Source of the DNA: Microbulbifer agarilyticus
Lineage (GTDB): Bacteria > Pseudomonadota > Gammaproteobacteria > Pseudomonadales > Cellvibrionaceae
NCBI RefSeq assembly: GCF_001999945.1
Contig: NZ_CP019650.1
Location: 620,001 to 684,000 of the forward strand
Length of the DNA: 64,000 nt
Direction of reading: 5' to 3'
Shown here: positions 34,514 to 42,816 of the stretch, piece after piece
Layout: every line of letters begins with the position of its first letter
How positions within the stretch are numbered: the first letter of the stretch is position 1
Notes under the pieces: generated by a model
What the model saw: the letters and a program-made list of their open reading frames with translations, nothing else
Database searches by the model: none
What the model was told of the DNA's origin: nothing
Program-made: the position numbers and the translations under genes

Positions 34514-36904
34514 TTACTTAGGCGAAAGCGTCAGCGTATGAGTCACCGCTCCCGGAAGCAGCGGAGTATTTTCTGCATTGACCCAGTCGGCGTGGCCGGC
34601 GGTATAGAAATCGGAAAGTGGGTGGCCACTCTGTCCACCGGGCATAATCAGGAAGCCATCTTGTTCTTTACCCGGGCTTACTACAAAGCGCATGGACTGG
34701 CCATGCTTGGGGCGCTGCGCCAACGGCATGTAACTGTCACCGGCCTGTTCGCTCGCCGGCATATTCAAATGGTCGCCGAGGAACGCGGGCAGTGCCGAGG
34801 CCAGTGGGTGGTGCATTTGCAGCGCGTTGTGTTTACCCCAGTTTGCCTGCGCTAGCGCACCGTGTTTCTCAACCAGTTCGGACAGTACCGATTGCAACAC
34901 CGAGCGCTGGAACGCGAGCCAGTTGTCAAAGCCCTCAGGTAGCCAGTGTGTTGGTTGCTGGTCACGGATCTTGGCCAGGGCGCCCTCACTGTTACTGTTG
35001 AACAGCCATACCTCATCGTGTTCCGCAGAAATCACTTCGTTGTTTACCAGGGTTTCCTGCAGCGCGCGGTTCATTGCGCGAGAGAATTCGCGCTGGTATT
35101 CGCGCGCCACGGTGTAGCCGACATCGTCAACGGCTGCCCGTGCGGTCCAGTCAGTGAGGGCTGTCAGTGCGCCGTGCTCTTCTGCGGACAAGTCTTGCAG
35201 CGACTCCATCCAGCTCAGCAGGTGGTCGCGCCAACCGGTGACGGTTTCCGCCCGGTTGTTCTGCAGCATTTCGGTCATGCGCAGTTCGTCGAAGCGCTGG
35301 GTGGCAATCAGGTCCTGCTCGATCAACCAGCCACGGGTGCCCAGGGCATAGGTGCCGCGCCCGATCTGGTCGCGCATCTTGTCCCCGACGATGCGGTTGT
35401 TTGCGGTCCAGATGTAATCCAGTTGTTCGCTGGTAATCATCGGGTAGTCCGCAGGCTGCAACCAGCCGCGCCAGGTATCGTCCACCTCCTGCCAGGGCAC
35501 CAGACGCTCGCTCGGCACGCTGCCGCGCTCGGGAATACGGCCGAGAATCGTCCACAGGATTTCCCCTGCGCTGTCCGCGACCACAAAGTTAAACGGGCTG
35601 ATGCCGGAGCGATGGGCGATGTCTGCAGCTTCTGCTGCGGTCACCGCATCGTCCAGGTTCAGGAACGGCAGCGGGTTCAATGCTTCCGCGTAATGTACTA
35701 GCCAGCGGTAGGCCGCACGCTGCCCATCTTCCAGTGAGACGGCAGGGCCCCAGATGGTGTTGTCGATCTCCAGCGTCAGCGGCTCTTCGCCTTTGACGAG
35801 GATGGTTTCGGTCTGGCGATCGAATGCCTGGCGGCCCTGTGGGGCTTGGTACTGGGTTTCATCGTGGTCCAGCACGATGTAGTCGGCCCAGTCACCCGCC
35901 GAGTTGGTCATGCTCCAGGCGACGTTGCCATTGGTGCCGATGGCCATGGCCGGCATACCGGGGAAGCTCACGCCGTTCATGTGTACCGCATTGCCCGCGG
36001 TATTGGTGTAATTGAGCTGCACGCGGTACCAGATATGCGGAATGGCCATACCCAGGTGTGGGTCATTGGATAACAGCGCACCACCGTGGCTGGTCTTGGC
36101 GCCGCTGATTGCCCAGCTGTTGGAGCCGTTCATGGGGCCAGGTTCGGGGGATACGGCGGCCAGCTCGTTGGTCTCGCTGGGTTCACTCGTACCGTTAATC
36201 GCAAAGGTGGCCTCAGGCGGGATTGTCGGCGTTGCATACTTGGTGCCGTCAATCGCGGTATCCCATTGGGTCCCCTGGGGCTGGATGAATTCCAGCAGGG
36301 TTTCACCGCCGGCGCGCAATAACAGGTCCCGGGCGTAATCCGATTGCGCCAGCTTGCCGGTCATCTGGATGAACATCGACATGGACACCAGCATGGACTC
36401 GGTCGGGGACCACTGTTTGGGCTCGACACGCAACAAGTGATACTCGAAAGGCTTGCTGCCGAGACTGGCGAGTCCCGCATTCACACCCTCAGCGTAGATA
36501 TCCAGAATGGCGCGATCCGCGGCGGGGATCTGCGCAAGCGCTTCATCGGCGCGGCGGCGCAGCTGGTGCACGCGATATTTCTTGTCGGCTTCAACCGCGA
36601 TGTTGCCAAACAGCTCTGCAAGCTCACCGCTGGCGAGACGGGAGGCCAGGTCCATTTGGAAGAAACGGTCCTGCCCGTGGGCAAAGCCCATCGCATAGGC
36701 CGCATCCAGTCGGTTGGCCGCGGTAATTACCGCGATGCCTTTGTCGTCACGGGCCAGTGTCGCCGGGGCGCCGAGACCCGAGCTCACCGCAATCTCACCG
36801 TCGAGTGTTGGCAGGCTCGCGCGCAGGGTAAAGGTGACGAAGGTGCCGATCGCGAGCACCAAAATGAACACTGCAGCGGTAAGCTGCTTCAACCAACGTG
36901 GCAT
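34514..36904 (-). CDS. Penicillin acylase family N-terminal nucleophile hydrolase
   Basis: The 796-residue precursor belongs to the penicillin G acylase/AHL acylase family, which self-cleaves into alpha and beta chains in the periplasm. A signal or anchor helix spans residues 8-29. The autoprocessing site GPMNGSNSWAISG places the nucleophile Ser261 at the start of the beta chain, and SNDPHLGM and the later WTANNR are family motifs. Related enzymes cleave beta-lactams, N-acyl-homoserine lactones or other N-acyl amides, and sequence alone does not decide. No quorum-sensing gene lies nearby. Two overlapping palindromes (36933-36963) lie just upstream. Confidence 0.92.
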   Translation of the reverse strand: MPRWLKQLTAAVFILVLAIGTFVTFTLRASLPTLDGEIAVSSGLGAPATLARDDKGIAVITAANRLDAAYAMGFAHGQDRFFQMDLASRLASGELAELFGNIAVEADKKYRVHQLRRRADEALAQIPAADRAILDIYAEGVNAGLASLGSKPFEYHLLRVEPKQWSPTESMLVSMSMFIQMTGKLAQSDYARDLLLRAGGETLLEFIQPQGTQWDTAIDGTKYATPTIPPEATFAINGTSEPSETNELAAVSPEPGPMNGSNSWAISGAKTSHGGALLSNDPHLGMAIPHIWYRVQLNYTNTAGNAVHMNGVSFPGMPAMAIGTNGNVAWSMTNSAGDWADYIVLDHDETQYQAPQGRQAFDRQTETILVKGEEPLTLEIDNTIWGPAVSLEDGQRAAYRWLVHYAEALNPLPFLNLDDAVTAAEAADIAHRSGISPFNFVVADSAGEILWTILGRIPERGSVPSERLVPWQEVDDTWRGWLQPADYPMITSEQLDYIWTANNRIVGDKMRDQIGRGTYALGTRGWLIEQDLIATQRFDELRMTEMLQNNRAETVTGWRDHLLSWMESLQDLSAEEHGALTALTDWTARAAVDDVGYTVAREYQREFSRAMNRALQETLVNNEVISAEHDEVWLFNSNSEGALAKIRDQQPTHWLPEGFDNWLAFQRSVLQSVLSELVEKHGALAQANWGKHNALQMHHPLASALPAFLGDHLNMPASEQAGDSYMPLAQRPKHGQSMRFVVSPGKEQDGFLIMPGGQSGHPLSDFYTAGHADWVNAENTPLLPGAVTHTLTLSPK

Positions 36905-36932
36905 GTTGAAACCTAATTATTTGTTTTGTGCG

Positions 36933-36963
36933 CGGTGATCATATCACCGATTTTTTAATCGGC
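36933..36963. promoter_or_regulatory. Overlapping palindromes upstream of the acylase gene
   Basis: CGGTGAT-CAT-ATCACCG (36933-36949) is directly followed by CCGATT-TTTT-AATCGG (36948-36963). Read on the plus strand the first hairpin plus TTTTTT looks like a terminator; read towards the acylase it lies 29-59 bases before the start codon and could be an operator. The rest of the gap up to 37218 holds nothing I recognise. Confidence 0.5.
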
Positions 36964-37218
36964 TACCGTCGACTATATATCCACAAACAGTGTATTGGAT
37001 TAGCCAACAGCGATACGTTGATTGGCGGTCATCAGCCTGCCGAAATTTATATTTTCCGTATATGTGTTTGACTGGTTGGTCAGCTGTGGGCAGGTGGTCT
37101 GGATTTATATTGGTTTCAGATGCGTGCGTGGGGCAACGTCAGGTGCTCGTTAAGATTCTATGTAAATTGCCAATAGCGAGTTGAAATGCATTGTGGGCAA
37201 ATGGGGAGGCTCGGCTGA

Positions 37219-37563
37219 ATGGAAAGATTGTTTATATATGGTTCTCTGGGGCCGGGAAGAAAGAATCATCACGTGGTCGAGGTCATACCCGGAATCTGGG
37301 AGGCGGCTACGGCCAAGGGGAAGTTGCAATACGAGGGCTGGGGTGCCGAGCTGGGCTTTCCCGGATTTGTGCCCGTTCAGGACGGTGAAGACGGCGAGGA
37401 AGTTCAGGGGTTCTTATTGTCGTCCGAAGAGCTATCTGCGTATTGGGCAATACTAGATGAGTTTGAGGGCAGCGAGTACGAGCGCATTGAGATTACGGTA
37501 AAAACAGAAAACGGAGAGATAGTAACGGCCAGTATCTATTCTCTCCGCCAGCTGAATACTTGA
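37219..37563 (+). CDS. Gamma-glutamylcyclotransferase-like (AIG2/GGCT) protein
   Basis: The 114-residue protein has the BtrG/AIG2 fold signature: an N-terminal LFIYGSLGPG motif (the substrate cradle), a mid-segment GFPGFVPV, and LDEFEGSEYERIEITV with the acidic residue used as catalyst in the family. These small proteins cleave gamma-glutamyl groups as 5-oxoproline or act on related peptides. It stands alone between the acylase and the cupin gene. The start ATG has no strong Shine-Dalgarno; the YGSL motif at residue 7 supports it. Confidence 0.82.
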   Translation: MERLFIYGSLGPGRKNHHVVEVIPGIWEAATAKGKLQYEGWGAELGFPGFVPVQDGEDGEEVQGFLLSSEELSAYWAILDEFEGSEYERIEITVKTENGEIVTASIYSLRQLNT

Positions 37564-37611
37564 AGCATGCAAACCTTCACGAACGTTGTTAACCAATTAA
37601 GTTTTTACTGC

Positions 37612-38280
37612 TTATGACGGTAAGTGCCCGGTCTTCACATAGATCAATGCGCCATCCTCTTTCGTAAACGGGGTATGCCGACTGAAGTGCGGGCTGCGCA
37701 ACCAGGAGCCTGCCGGGTAGCTGCCGTACTCGTCGTGAAAGGTGCCCTCTATTACGAAAATTTCTTCACCGCCCCAGTGTTGGTGGCTGTTGAATTGCGT
37801 ATTGGGGGCCCACTTTACCAGCGCGACACGCTCGGTGCCGTATTCGTGCAGCGGCATAACTTGCAGCCCGCCTACCAGCCCCGGAAGCCAGGGTTGTGTA
37901 CTGGTGTCGATTACCTTCTGCTCTTTGTCGGCTTCGTCGAATTGATGCAGCTTGACGAAAATGGTCGCGCCCTCTGCGCCAATTTTTGGTGTGTGGGAGG
38001 TGCCGATTGGGTTGCGTACGTAACTGCCTTTGCCATAGTCCCGGTGCTCATCGGAAAAGACGCCCTCCAGCACCAGGAATTCTTCACCACCCGAGTGGAT
38101 GTGGGGTGAGAATGCACTGTTTGGTGCGTAGCGAACAATCGAGGTGGCTCTCGCAACCTCGTCGCCAATCCGGTCCAGCATCATGCGTTCCACACCGGGC
38201 ATCGGCGATGCTACCCAATCATACTGCTCCGGGCGGACTACCACTCTTTGGGAAAAATCGGCGTTGATACGCGTTGTCAT
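37612..38280 (-). CDS. Double-cupin (ChrR-like) protein
   Basis: This 222-residue protein has two cupin barrels. The first has HIHSGGEEFLVLEGVFSDE (metal-binding His and Glu), the second HQHWGGEEIFVIEGTFHDE. Both resemble the ChrR cupin-like domain that occurs in anti-sigma factors. The Zn-binding N-terminal anti-sigma domain of true ChrR is not present, so it is a stand-alone cupin, perhaps an acetylacetone-dioxygenase-like or storage protein. No sigma-factor gene lies nearby. ATG 38280 was chosen over the 10-codon-longer start. Confidence 0.85.
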   Translation of the reverse strand: MTTRINADFSQRVVVRPEQYDWVASPMPGVERMMLDRIGDEVARATSIVRYAPNSAFSPHIHSGGEEFLVLEGVFSDEHRDYGKGSYVRNPIGTSHTPKIGAEGATIFVKLHQFDEADKEQKVIDTSTQPWLPGLVGGLQVMPLHEYGTERVALVKWAPNTQFNSHQHWGGEEIFVIEGTFHDEYGSYPAGSWLRSPHFSRHTPFTKEDGALIYVKTGHLPS

Positions 38281-38485
38281 ATAAGTGCCTGAATACTCAA
38301 GTTTGATCAATCTATCGCAAGTTATTGGAGGGCGGGTACAAGTTATGTGTTGATGCCATTCCGTATAACTAGTCGAGGTTTCATTATATATTAATCCGCT
38401 ATTGGCAAGATGGACGCGCTGCTGCTATTCGTGATTAAAACGATACGGACGGCTGGTAAATTGGCTGTACAAAACGGTGTATCAG

Positions 38486-38995
38486 ATGGACATAACAAAA
38501 ACTCTCCAGGATTCGGTGATCGAGATCGCCAAGCTACAGGCGTCCGACTTCGATGGTTTGTACCGGGTGGCTAACGACAAGGCGCTGTGGGCAGATCATC
38601 CGGCAAAAGATCGCTATAAACGTAGTGAATTTGAAAAATGGTTTGAGTCCGCGATGGATTATGGTTCTACGCTGAAGATTGTCGATCGGACTACCGGCGA
38701 GATAATTGGCAGCACGCGGTATTACGATTATCAGCCGGAGCGGGAAGTGGCGATTGGCTATACCTTCCTTTCGCGCAAACATTGGGGTGGGGAAACGAAC
38801 GGGCGCGTAAAGAAACTCATGTTTGACTATGCGTTCCAGCATGTGGAACGCATCTGGTTACACATCGGTCCCGATAATATCCGTTCACTGAAAGCGGCGG
38901 AAAAGGTCGGTGCAGTGTTTTCGCATTCGGAAACCAAGGAGCTGGCGGGGAGCTCGCTGGAATACTGTTGTTACCGCGTCGACAAGCCTGCCTGA
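38486..38995 (+). CDS. GNAT-family N-acetyltransferase (RimJ/RimL type)
   Basis: A 169-residue GNAT-fold acetyltransferase. It has IIGSTRYYDYQPE as the central beta strands, VAIGYTFLSRKHWGGETN as the acetyl-CoA region of RimJ/RimL enzymes, and RIWLHIGPDNIRSLKAAEKVGAV as the last conserved motif. Substrate unknown. ATG 38486 is the first ATG in frame; a GTG three codons earlier is an alternative. A terminator follows at 39023. Confidence 0.88.
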   Translation: MDITKTLQDSVIEIAKLQASDFDGLYRVANDKALWADHPAKDRYKRSEFEKWFESAMDYGSTLKIVDRTTGEIIGSTRYYDYQPEREVAIGYTFLSRKHWGGETNGRVKKLMFDYAFQHVERIWLHIGPDNIRSLKAAEKVGAVFSHSETKELAGSSLEYCCYRVDKPA

Positions 38996-39022
38996 TGTTG
39001 CGGTTGATGGGTGGTGAAATAC

Positions 39023-39052
39023 AAAAGGGGCCGGCATAAGCCGACCCCTTTT
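39023..39052. terminator. Bidirectional terminator between two convergent genes
   Basis: AAAAGGGGCCGGC and GCCGACCCCTTTT pair with one mismatch around a four-base loop, flanked by A- and T-tracts. It lies between the GNAT gene and the convergent symporter gene. Confidence 0.85.
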
Positions 39053-39074
39053 CGATATCAGTGTATTCGCGTTG

Positions 39075-39980
39075 TTAGGTGGGATTGAGCCGATCTTCGT
39101 AGGTGCCAGTTGCCTCTCCCTGCTTAACCACGCGGCGCCCATAGGCTACCAGCATAAAGCCGATTGGGAACATGATGACCCCGTAGATTGCCGACGGCAC
39201 AGACATCTCATTGGAATGCATCAGGGTCAGCGTCACCATCAGGCCGAGAGTGCCGTTTTTAATCCCCAGCTCAGTGGCTACGGCCAATCCCTCACGTTTG
39301 CCGAGTCCCACCAGCTTCGCGCTGAGGAAGCCCAGTGCTATGCCCAGCACGTTCAGGGCAATGGTGGCGGGGCCGGCCTGTGCCATCAGGTCAAAGATAC
39401 GGTCGCGCACGCCGTAAACAATGCCCACAACCAGTAACACCAGTACCAGCCCGCCGAAGATACTCACAAAACCCTCAGCGCGCTCCGCGAACGCGGGGCG
39501 CAATGCCTTGACGGTCATACCGATGGCAACCGGCAGCAGCACGATTGCGGACAGCATCAACACGGTACGCCCGAACGGCAGGGCAATCTCCTGTTGTGCG
39601 CCGTAATACAGTTGCAGCGCGTAGTTGGCGAACACCGGCAGCGTCATGATCGTAATCAGGCTGGCCGAGATGGTAAGCACAATAGACAGGGCGACATTGC
39701 CGCGCGCCAGCATGGTAAACAGGTTGGAAGTGGTGCCGCCGGGGCAGGCTGCGATGATCACAAGGCCCACCGCCATGGCCGGTGGCAGGGTCAGCGCCCA
39801 CGCCAGAGCAAAGGCAATGGCTGGCATCAAAAGGATTTGGGTGATGCTGCCGAGGATTAGCCCGGCTGGCTTGACGGTGACCTGGTGGAAATCCCTGGCC
39901 GTCAGGGTCATGCCAATACCGATCATGATGATAAACAGTGAGATCGGCAGGCCGATAGAGATTAGGGGGCTCGATTCCAT
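39075..39980 (-). CDS. Bile acid:sodium symporter family transporter
   Basis: The 301-residue protein has nine or ten hydrophobic helices and the two key motifs of the SBF/ASBT family: ACPGGTTSNLFT, which ends the fourth segment, and ELGIKNGTLG near the C-terminus, both forming the crossed-helix Na+ site. In bacteria these carriers move bile acids, pantoate or other organic anions; the substrate here cannot be told. It reads convergent with the GNAT gene before it. Confidence 0.9.
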   Translation of the reverse strand: MESSPLISIGLPISLFIIMIGIGMTLTARDFHQVTVKPAGLILGSITQILLMPAIAFALAWALTLPPAMAVGLVIIAACPGGTTSNLFTMLARGNVALSIVLTISASLITIMTLPVFANYALQLYYGAQQEIALPFGRTVLMLSAIVLLPVAIGMTVKALRPAFAERAEGFVSIFGGLVLVLLVVGIVYGVRDRIFDLMAQAGPATIALNVLGIALGFLSAKLVGLGKREGLAVATELGIKNGTLGLMVTLTLMHSNEMSVPSAIYGVIMFPIGFMLVAYGRRVVKQGEATGTYEDRLNPT

Positions 39981-40131
39981 GGGAAACTCCGGAAATTATT
40001 ATTAGCTGTTGTTATATATAGCCCAGAACAGCGTTCTTTATCGCTTGGCGTACCCTAGAAAACCCTCTGGCGGCGACAATGTCAACGGTTTCTCGCCTCG
40101 CCGGGGCGCAGTTGCCGGCCACACAAAATTG

Positions 40132-40185
40132 GGCCCCCGATGTTACTGGTTAGTATTGGCTAATACAGGCTAGTAACAGGGGGCC
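40132..40185 (-). terminator. Long inverted repeat after the GNAT gene
   Basis: GGCCCCC-GA-TGTTACT and AGTAACA-GGGGGCC form a long stem (with a two-base bulge and inner pairing of TTAGTATT with AATAC). It is followed on the minus strand by CAATTTTGTG, which contains a short U-tract. It lies 40 bases beyond the stop codon of the gene at 40225. Confidence 0.6.
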
Positions 40186-40224
40186 GTATATTGCATTTAC
40201 ACACCGTAATGGCAGAGTTAGAGA

Positions 40225-40806
40225 TTAGTGCAGGGCCAGGCTATAGCGGACCATGGTGTAGTCGCCGGGATCGGACTTACAGGTGAAGCCCAGCTCCCTG
40301 GCCAAGTGGTCGATGGCCGAGTTGCTGGCCGAATCCAGTGAGTAGATTTCATCGAGCCCGTCCAGTTTTGCCGCCTCTACCAGGTCCTGCAGCAGGTATT
40401 TGCCCAGCCCCGAACGCTGCCAATCGTCTGCGACAACAACCGCGCATTCGCAACGGCTGCCGTCCGGGTCACAGGCAAAGTTCGCCACGCCGACTGCCTG
40501 TTGGGTACCCTCCTGAGTGGTGGTAAGGGCAATGAAGGCCTCGTGCTGGGCGTCGTTGTCACTGAGAATTTGTAACAGCTGGCGCGAGACCTGACCGATA
40601 CCACCGAGAAAACGCATACGACTGCTATCGGCAGACAAACGCTCGATCAATTCCCGTTCAAGCTCTCCATCCGATGCCCGCACGGGGCGAATCAATACCT
40701 CCCGCCCATCGGCCAGCGTGTAGTGGTTTTCGTTCCAAATGGACTCCGGATCGACCTGCCTGAGCGGCGCGGGCTGCGAGTGCCCATTGCTTTTACTGAC
40801 TGTCAT
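40225..40806 (-). CDS. GNAT-family N-acetyltransferase
   Basis: This 193-residue acetyltransferase has the GNAT core: EVLIRPVRASDGE as an entry strand, CECAVVVADDWQRSGLGKYL with the Q/RxxGxG acetyl-CoA loop, and a C-terminal LGFTCKSDPGDYTMVRY. This layout recalls the C-terminal GNAT domain of protein lysine acetyltransferases such as Pat/YfiQ, but the large acyl-CoA synthetase part is absent. ATG 40806 has GGGGAGGG upstream at a suitable distance; ATG 40824 would add six residues. Target unknown. Confidence 0.86.
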   Translation of the reverse strand: MTVSKSNGHSQPAPLRQVDPESIWNENHYTLADGREVLIRPVRASDGELERELIERLSADSSRMRFLGGIGQVSRQLLQILSDNDAQHEAFIALTTTQEGTQQAVGVANFACDPDGSRCECAVVVADDWQRSGLGKYLLQDLVEAAKLDGLDEIYSLDSASNSAIDHLARELGFTCKSDPGDYTMVRYSLALH

Positions 40807-40997
40807 AAACCAAACCCTCCCCATCGCACAACAAATGGATCAATAGCCACCGGGCCACGACCATCGCGCGGTGTGAGATACAGGCTACGCTGCACAGTTG
40901 TGGGCTCACAGGTTCCACGGGCTTGAGCCATGGGTCACGGGCCAGATAGTGCAAAGCGGGCGAGCGTAAAATTAAAACTAGGCAGTCCGTCGCGCTG

Positions 40998-41092
40998 TGG
41001 TATAGTGCCGCGGCTGGCGATATCGCCAGAAGCGTCATCTGTAGGCCGGACCATTTCCCGGCTCATTTCTAGAACACTGTTCTCATCAGTGT
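40998..41092 (+). promoter_or_regulatory. Putative rhlE promoter and structured leader
   Basis: An extended -10 (TGGTATAGT, 40998-41006) has no clear -35. Just after it lies a perfect 16-base palindrome CTGGCGATATCGCCAG (41014-41029), then GCCGG-N8-CCGGC (41045-41062) and the hairpin ACACTG-N7-CAGTGT (41074-41092). A transcript from here would have a leader of about 260 bases before the rhlE ATG. The rest of the 40807-41274 gap shows no gene. Confidence 0.5.
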
Positions 41093-41274
41093 GCCTGAAC
41101 TCTTCCTACTGAATGCCGCACCCAGCCGAATACGAATTTTCGGCCTACGCCTAAGGCGGCAACTCGAAACCGACTGTGGAACATTGCAATTTTTTGCGGT
41201 TTCAGTATGAGTTTCACGAATTTACCTCTGGTTGACCCGGTGCCGAACTGCGGTCGCCTGCAAGAAGATACATT

Positions 41275-42744
41275 ATGTTGTTTGAAGATCTCGGCCTCGA
41301 GCCGGAAATTGCCCGCGCCGTGGCGGAGCAGGGCTATACCCAACCTACCCCTATCCAGCAGCAAGCCATTCCGGTGGTGATGCGCGGTGGCGACGTCATG
41401 GCGGCCGCACAGACCGGTACCGGTAAAACGGCTGGTTTTACCCTGCCACTATTGCACCGGCTGAGCGCCGGCCCGCGCGCGCGCAACAATCAGGTGCGTG
41501 CGCTGGTACTGACCCCGACGCGCGAGCTCGCTGCGCAGGTGTTCGACAATGTGCAGAGCTACAGTGAGCACCTGCCCATGCGACACTCCGTGGTGTTCGG
41601 TGGGGTAAAAATCAATCCACAAATGATGCGCCTGCGCGGTGGTGCGGACATCTTGGTGGCCACTCCCGGTCGCCTGCTGGACCTTTACAATCAGCGCGCG
41701 ATCAAATTCGATCGCCTGGAAACGCTGGTGTTGGATGAAGCCGATCGCATGCTCGATATGGGTTTTATTCACGACATCAAAAAAATTCTGCGCGTACTGC
41801 CAGCGAAGCGTCAGAACCTGCTGTTCTCCGCGACCTTCTCGCCGGAAATTCGCGGCTTGGCCAAAGGCCTGGTGAACGACCCGGTTGAAATCGATGTGGC
41901 GCCGCGCAACAGCACCACCAAAACCGTAATGCAAAAGCTGCATCCGGTGGATAAGTCCCGCAAGGCATCTTTGCTGTGTCACCTGATCAAGGAAAATGAC
42001 TGGCACCAGGCACTGGTCTTCAGCCGCACCAAGCACGGTGCCAACCGTCTGGCCAAGCAATTGGAACAGCATCGTATTCCTGCGGCGGCGATTCACGGCA
42101 ACAAAAGCCAGAATGCGCGAACTAAAGCACTGGCAGATTTTAAAAATGGCAAGGTGCAGATTCTGGTGGCCACGGATATCGCCGCGCGCGGTATCGACAT
42201 CGACCAGTTGCCGCAAGTGGTAAACTTCGATCTGCCCAATGTGCCGGAAGATTATGTGCACCGAATTGGTCGTACCGGTCGTGCCGGCGCATCCGGACAC
42301 GCGGTATCTCTGGTGTCTGCCGACGAAATCAAGCAGTTGCGTGATATCGAAAGACTGATCCAGAAGCCGATCGAGCGTGAAGAAATTGAGGGCTTTGAAC
42401 CGGACCACGTGGTGCCGGAATCCGGCGGCAAAGTCGGCAAAGGTTCACAGGTTCGCCGCGGCGGTAGTGGGCGCAGCAAGTCGGGCAACGGCAAGGCTGG
42501 CGGTAACAAACCTTCCGGCAATAAGTCTGGTGGAAACAAGCCGTCTGGGAATCGTAGCGCTTCCAGCAACCGCGCCAATGGTAATCATTCGGAAGGTCGC
42601 AACGGCAATGAGCGCAACGGCAATGGCCGCAGTGGCAACAGCCGTTCAGGTAATCGTGCTGCCAATGGTAATAGCAATGGCAATACGGCGGCCAAGCCGG
42701 GGCAGCGCCGTCGCCGCCCACAACGCCGTACCGAGTCGGCGTAA
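41275..42744 (+). CDS. rhlE: DEAD-box ATP-dependent RNA helicase RhlE
   Basis: The 489-residue helicase unwinds short RNA duplexes, in ribosome assembly and cold adaptation. All motifs are present in order: Q-motif [18 protein letters not shown] (45-52), [19 protein letters not shown] (154-157), [36 protein letters not shown]. The core ends near residue 375. After that come about 105 residues of Gly/Asn/Ser-rich low-complexity sequence with scattered Arg/Lys, ending in [13 protein letters not shown]. Such tails bind RNA and may drive condensation. The ATG at 41275 is confirmed by the conserved F-D-L opening. A long structured leader precedes it. Confidence 0.95.
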   Translation: MLFEDLGLEPEIARAVAEQGYTQPTPIQQQAIPVVMRGGDVMAAAQTGTGKTAGFTLPLLHRLSAGPRARNNQVRALVLTPTRELAAQVFDNVQSYSEHLPMRHSVVFGGVKINPQMMRLRGGADILVATPGRLLDLYNQRAIKFDRLETLVLDEADRMLDMGFIHDIKKILRVLPAKRQNLLFSATFSPEIRGLAKGLVNDPVEIDVAPRNSTTKTVMQKLHPVDKSRKASLLCHLIKENDWHQALVFSRTKHGANRLAKQLEQHRIPAAAIHGNKSQNARTKALADFKNGKVQILVATDIAARGIDIDQLPQVVNFDLPNVPEDYVHRIGRTGRAGASGHAVSLVSADEIKQLRDIERLIQKPIEREEIEGFEPDHVVPESGGKVGKGSQVRRGGSGRSKSGNGKAGGNKPSGNKSGGNKPSGNRSASSNRANGNHSEGRNGNERNGNGRSGNSRSGNRAANGNSNGNTAAKPGQRRRRPQRRTESA

Positions 42745-42777
42745 GCGTAGAGTTTTTTGCTCAGGCGCTATAAATAG

Positions 42778-42806
42778 AAAAGGCGATCGCAAGATCGCCT
42801 TTTTTA
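42778..42806 (+). terminator. Bidirectional terminator after rhlE
   Basis: AAAAGGCGATC and GATCGCCTTTT pair around GCAA, followed by a T-run. It separates rhlE from the convergent amidohydrolase gene. Confidence 0.9.
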
Positions 42807-42816
42807 TTGCCAACTG

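Noticed and set aside
36933..36956. A plus-strand intrinsic terminator marking the end of an unseen plus-strand gene.
   Set aside because: No plus-strand gene ends nearby; the 34.5-36.9 kb plus strand only holds frames opposite the acylase gene. It is reported instead as a palindrome of unknown role.
37612..38280. ChrR-type zinc anti-sigma factor.
   Set aside because: Only the cupin barrels are present; the zinc-binding N-terminal anti-sigma domain and a partner sigma gene are missing.
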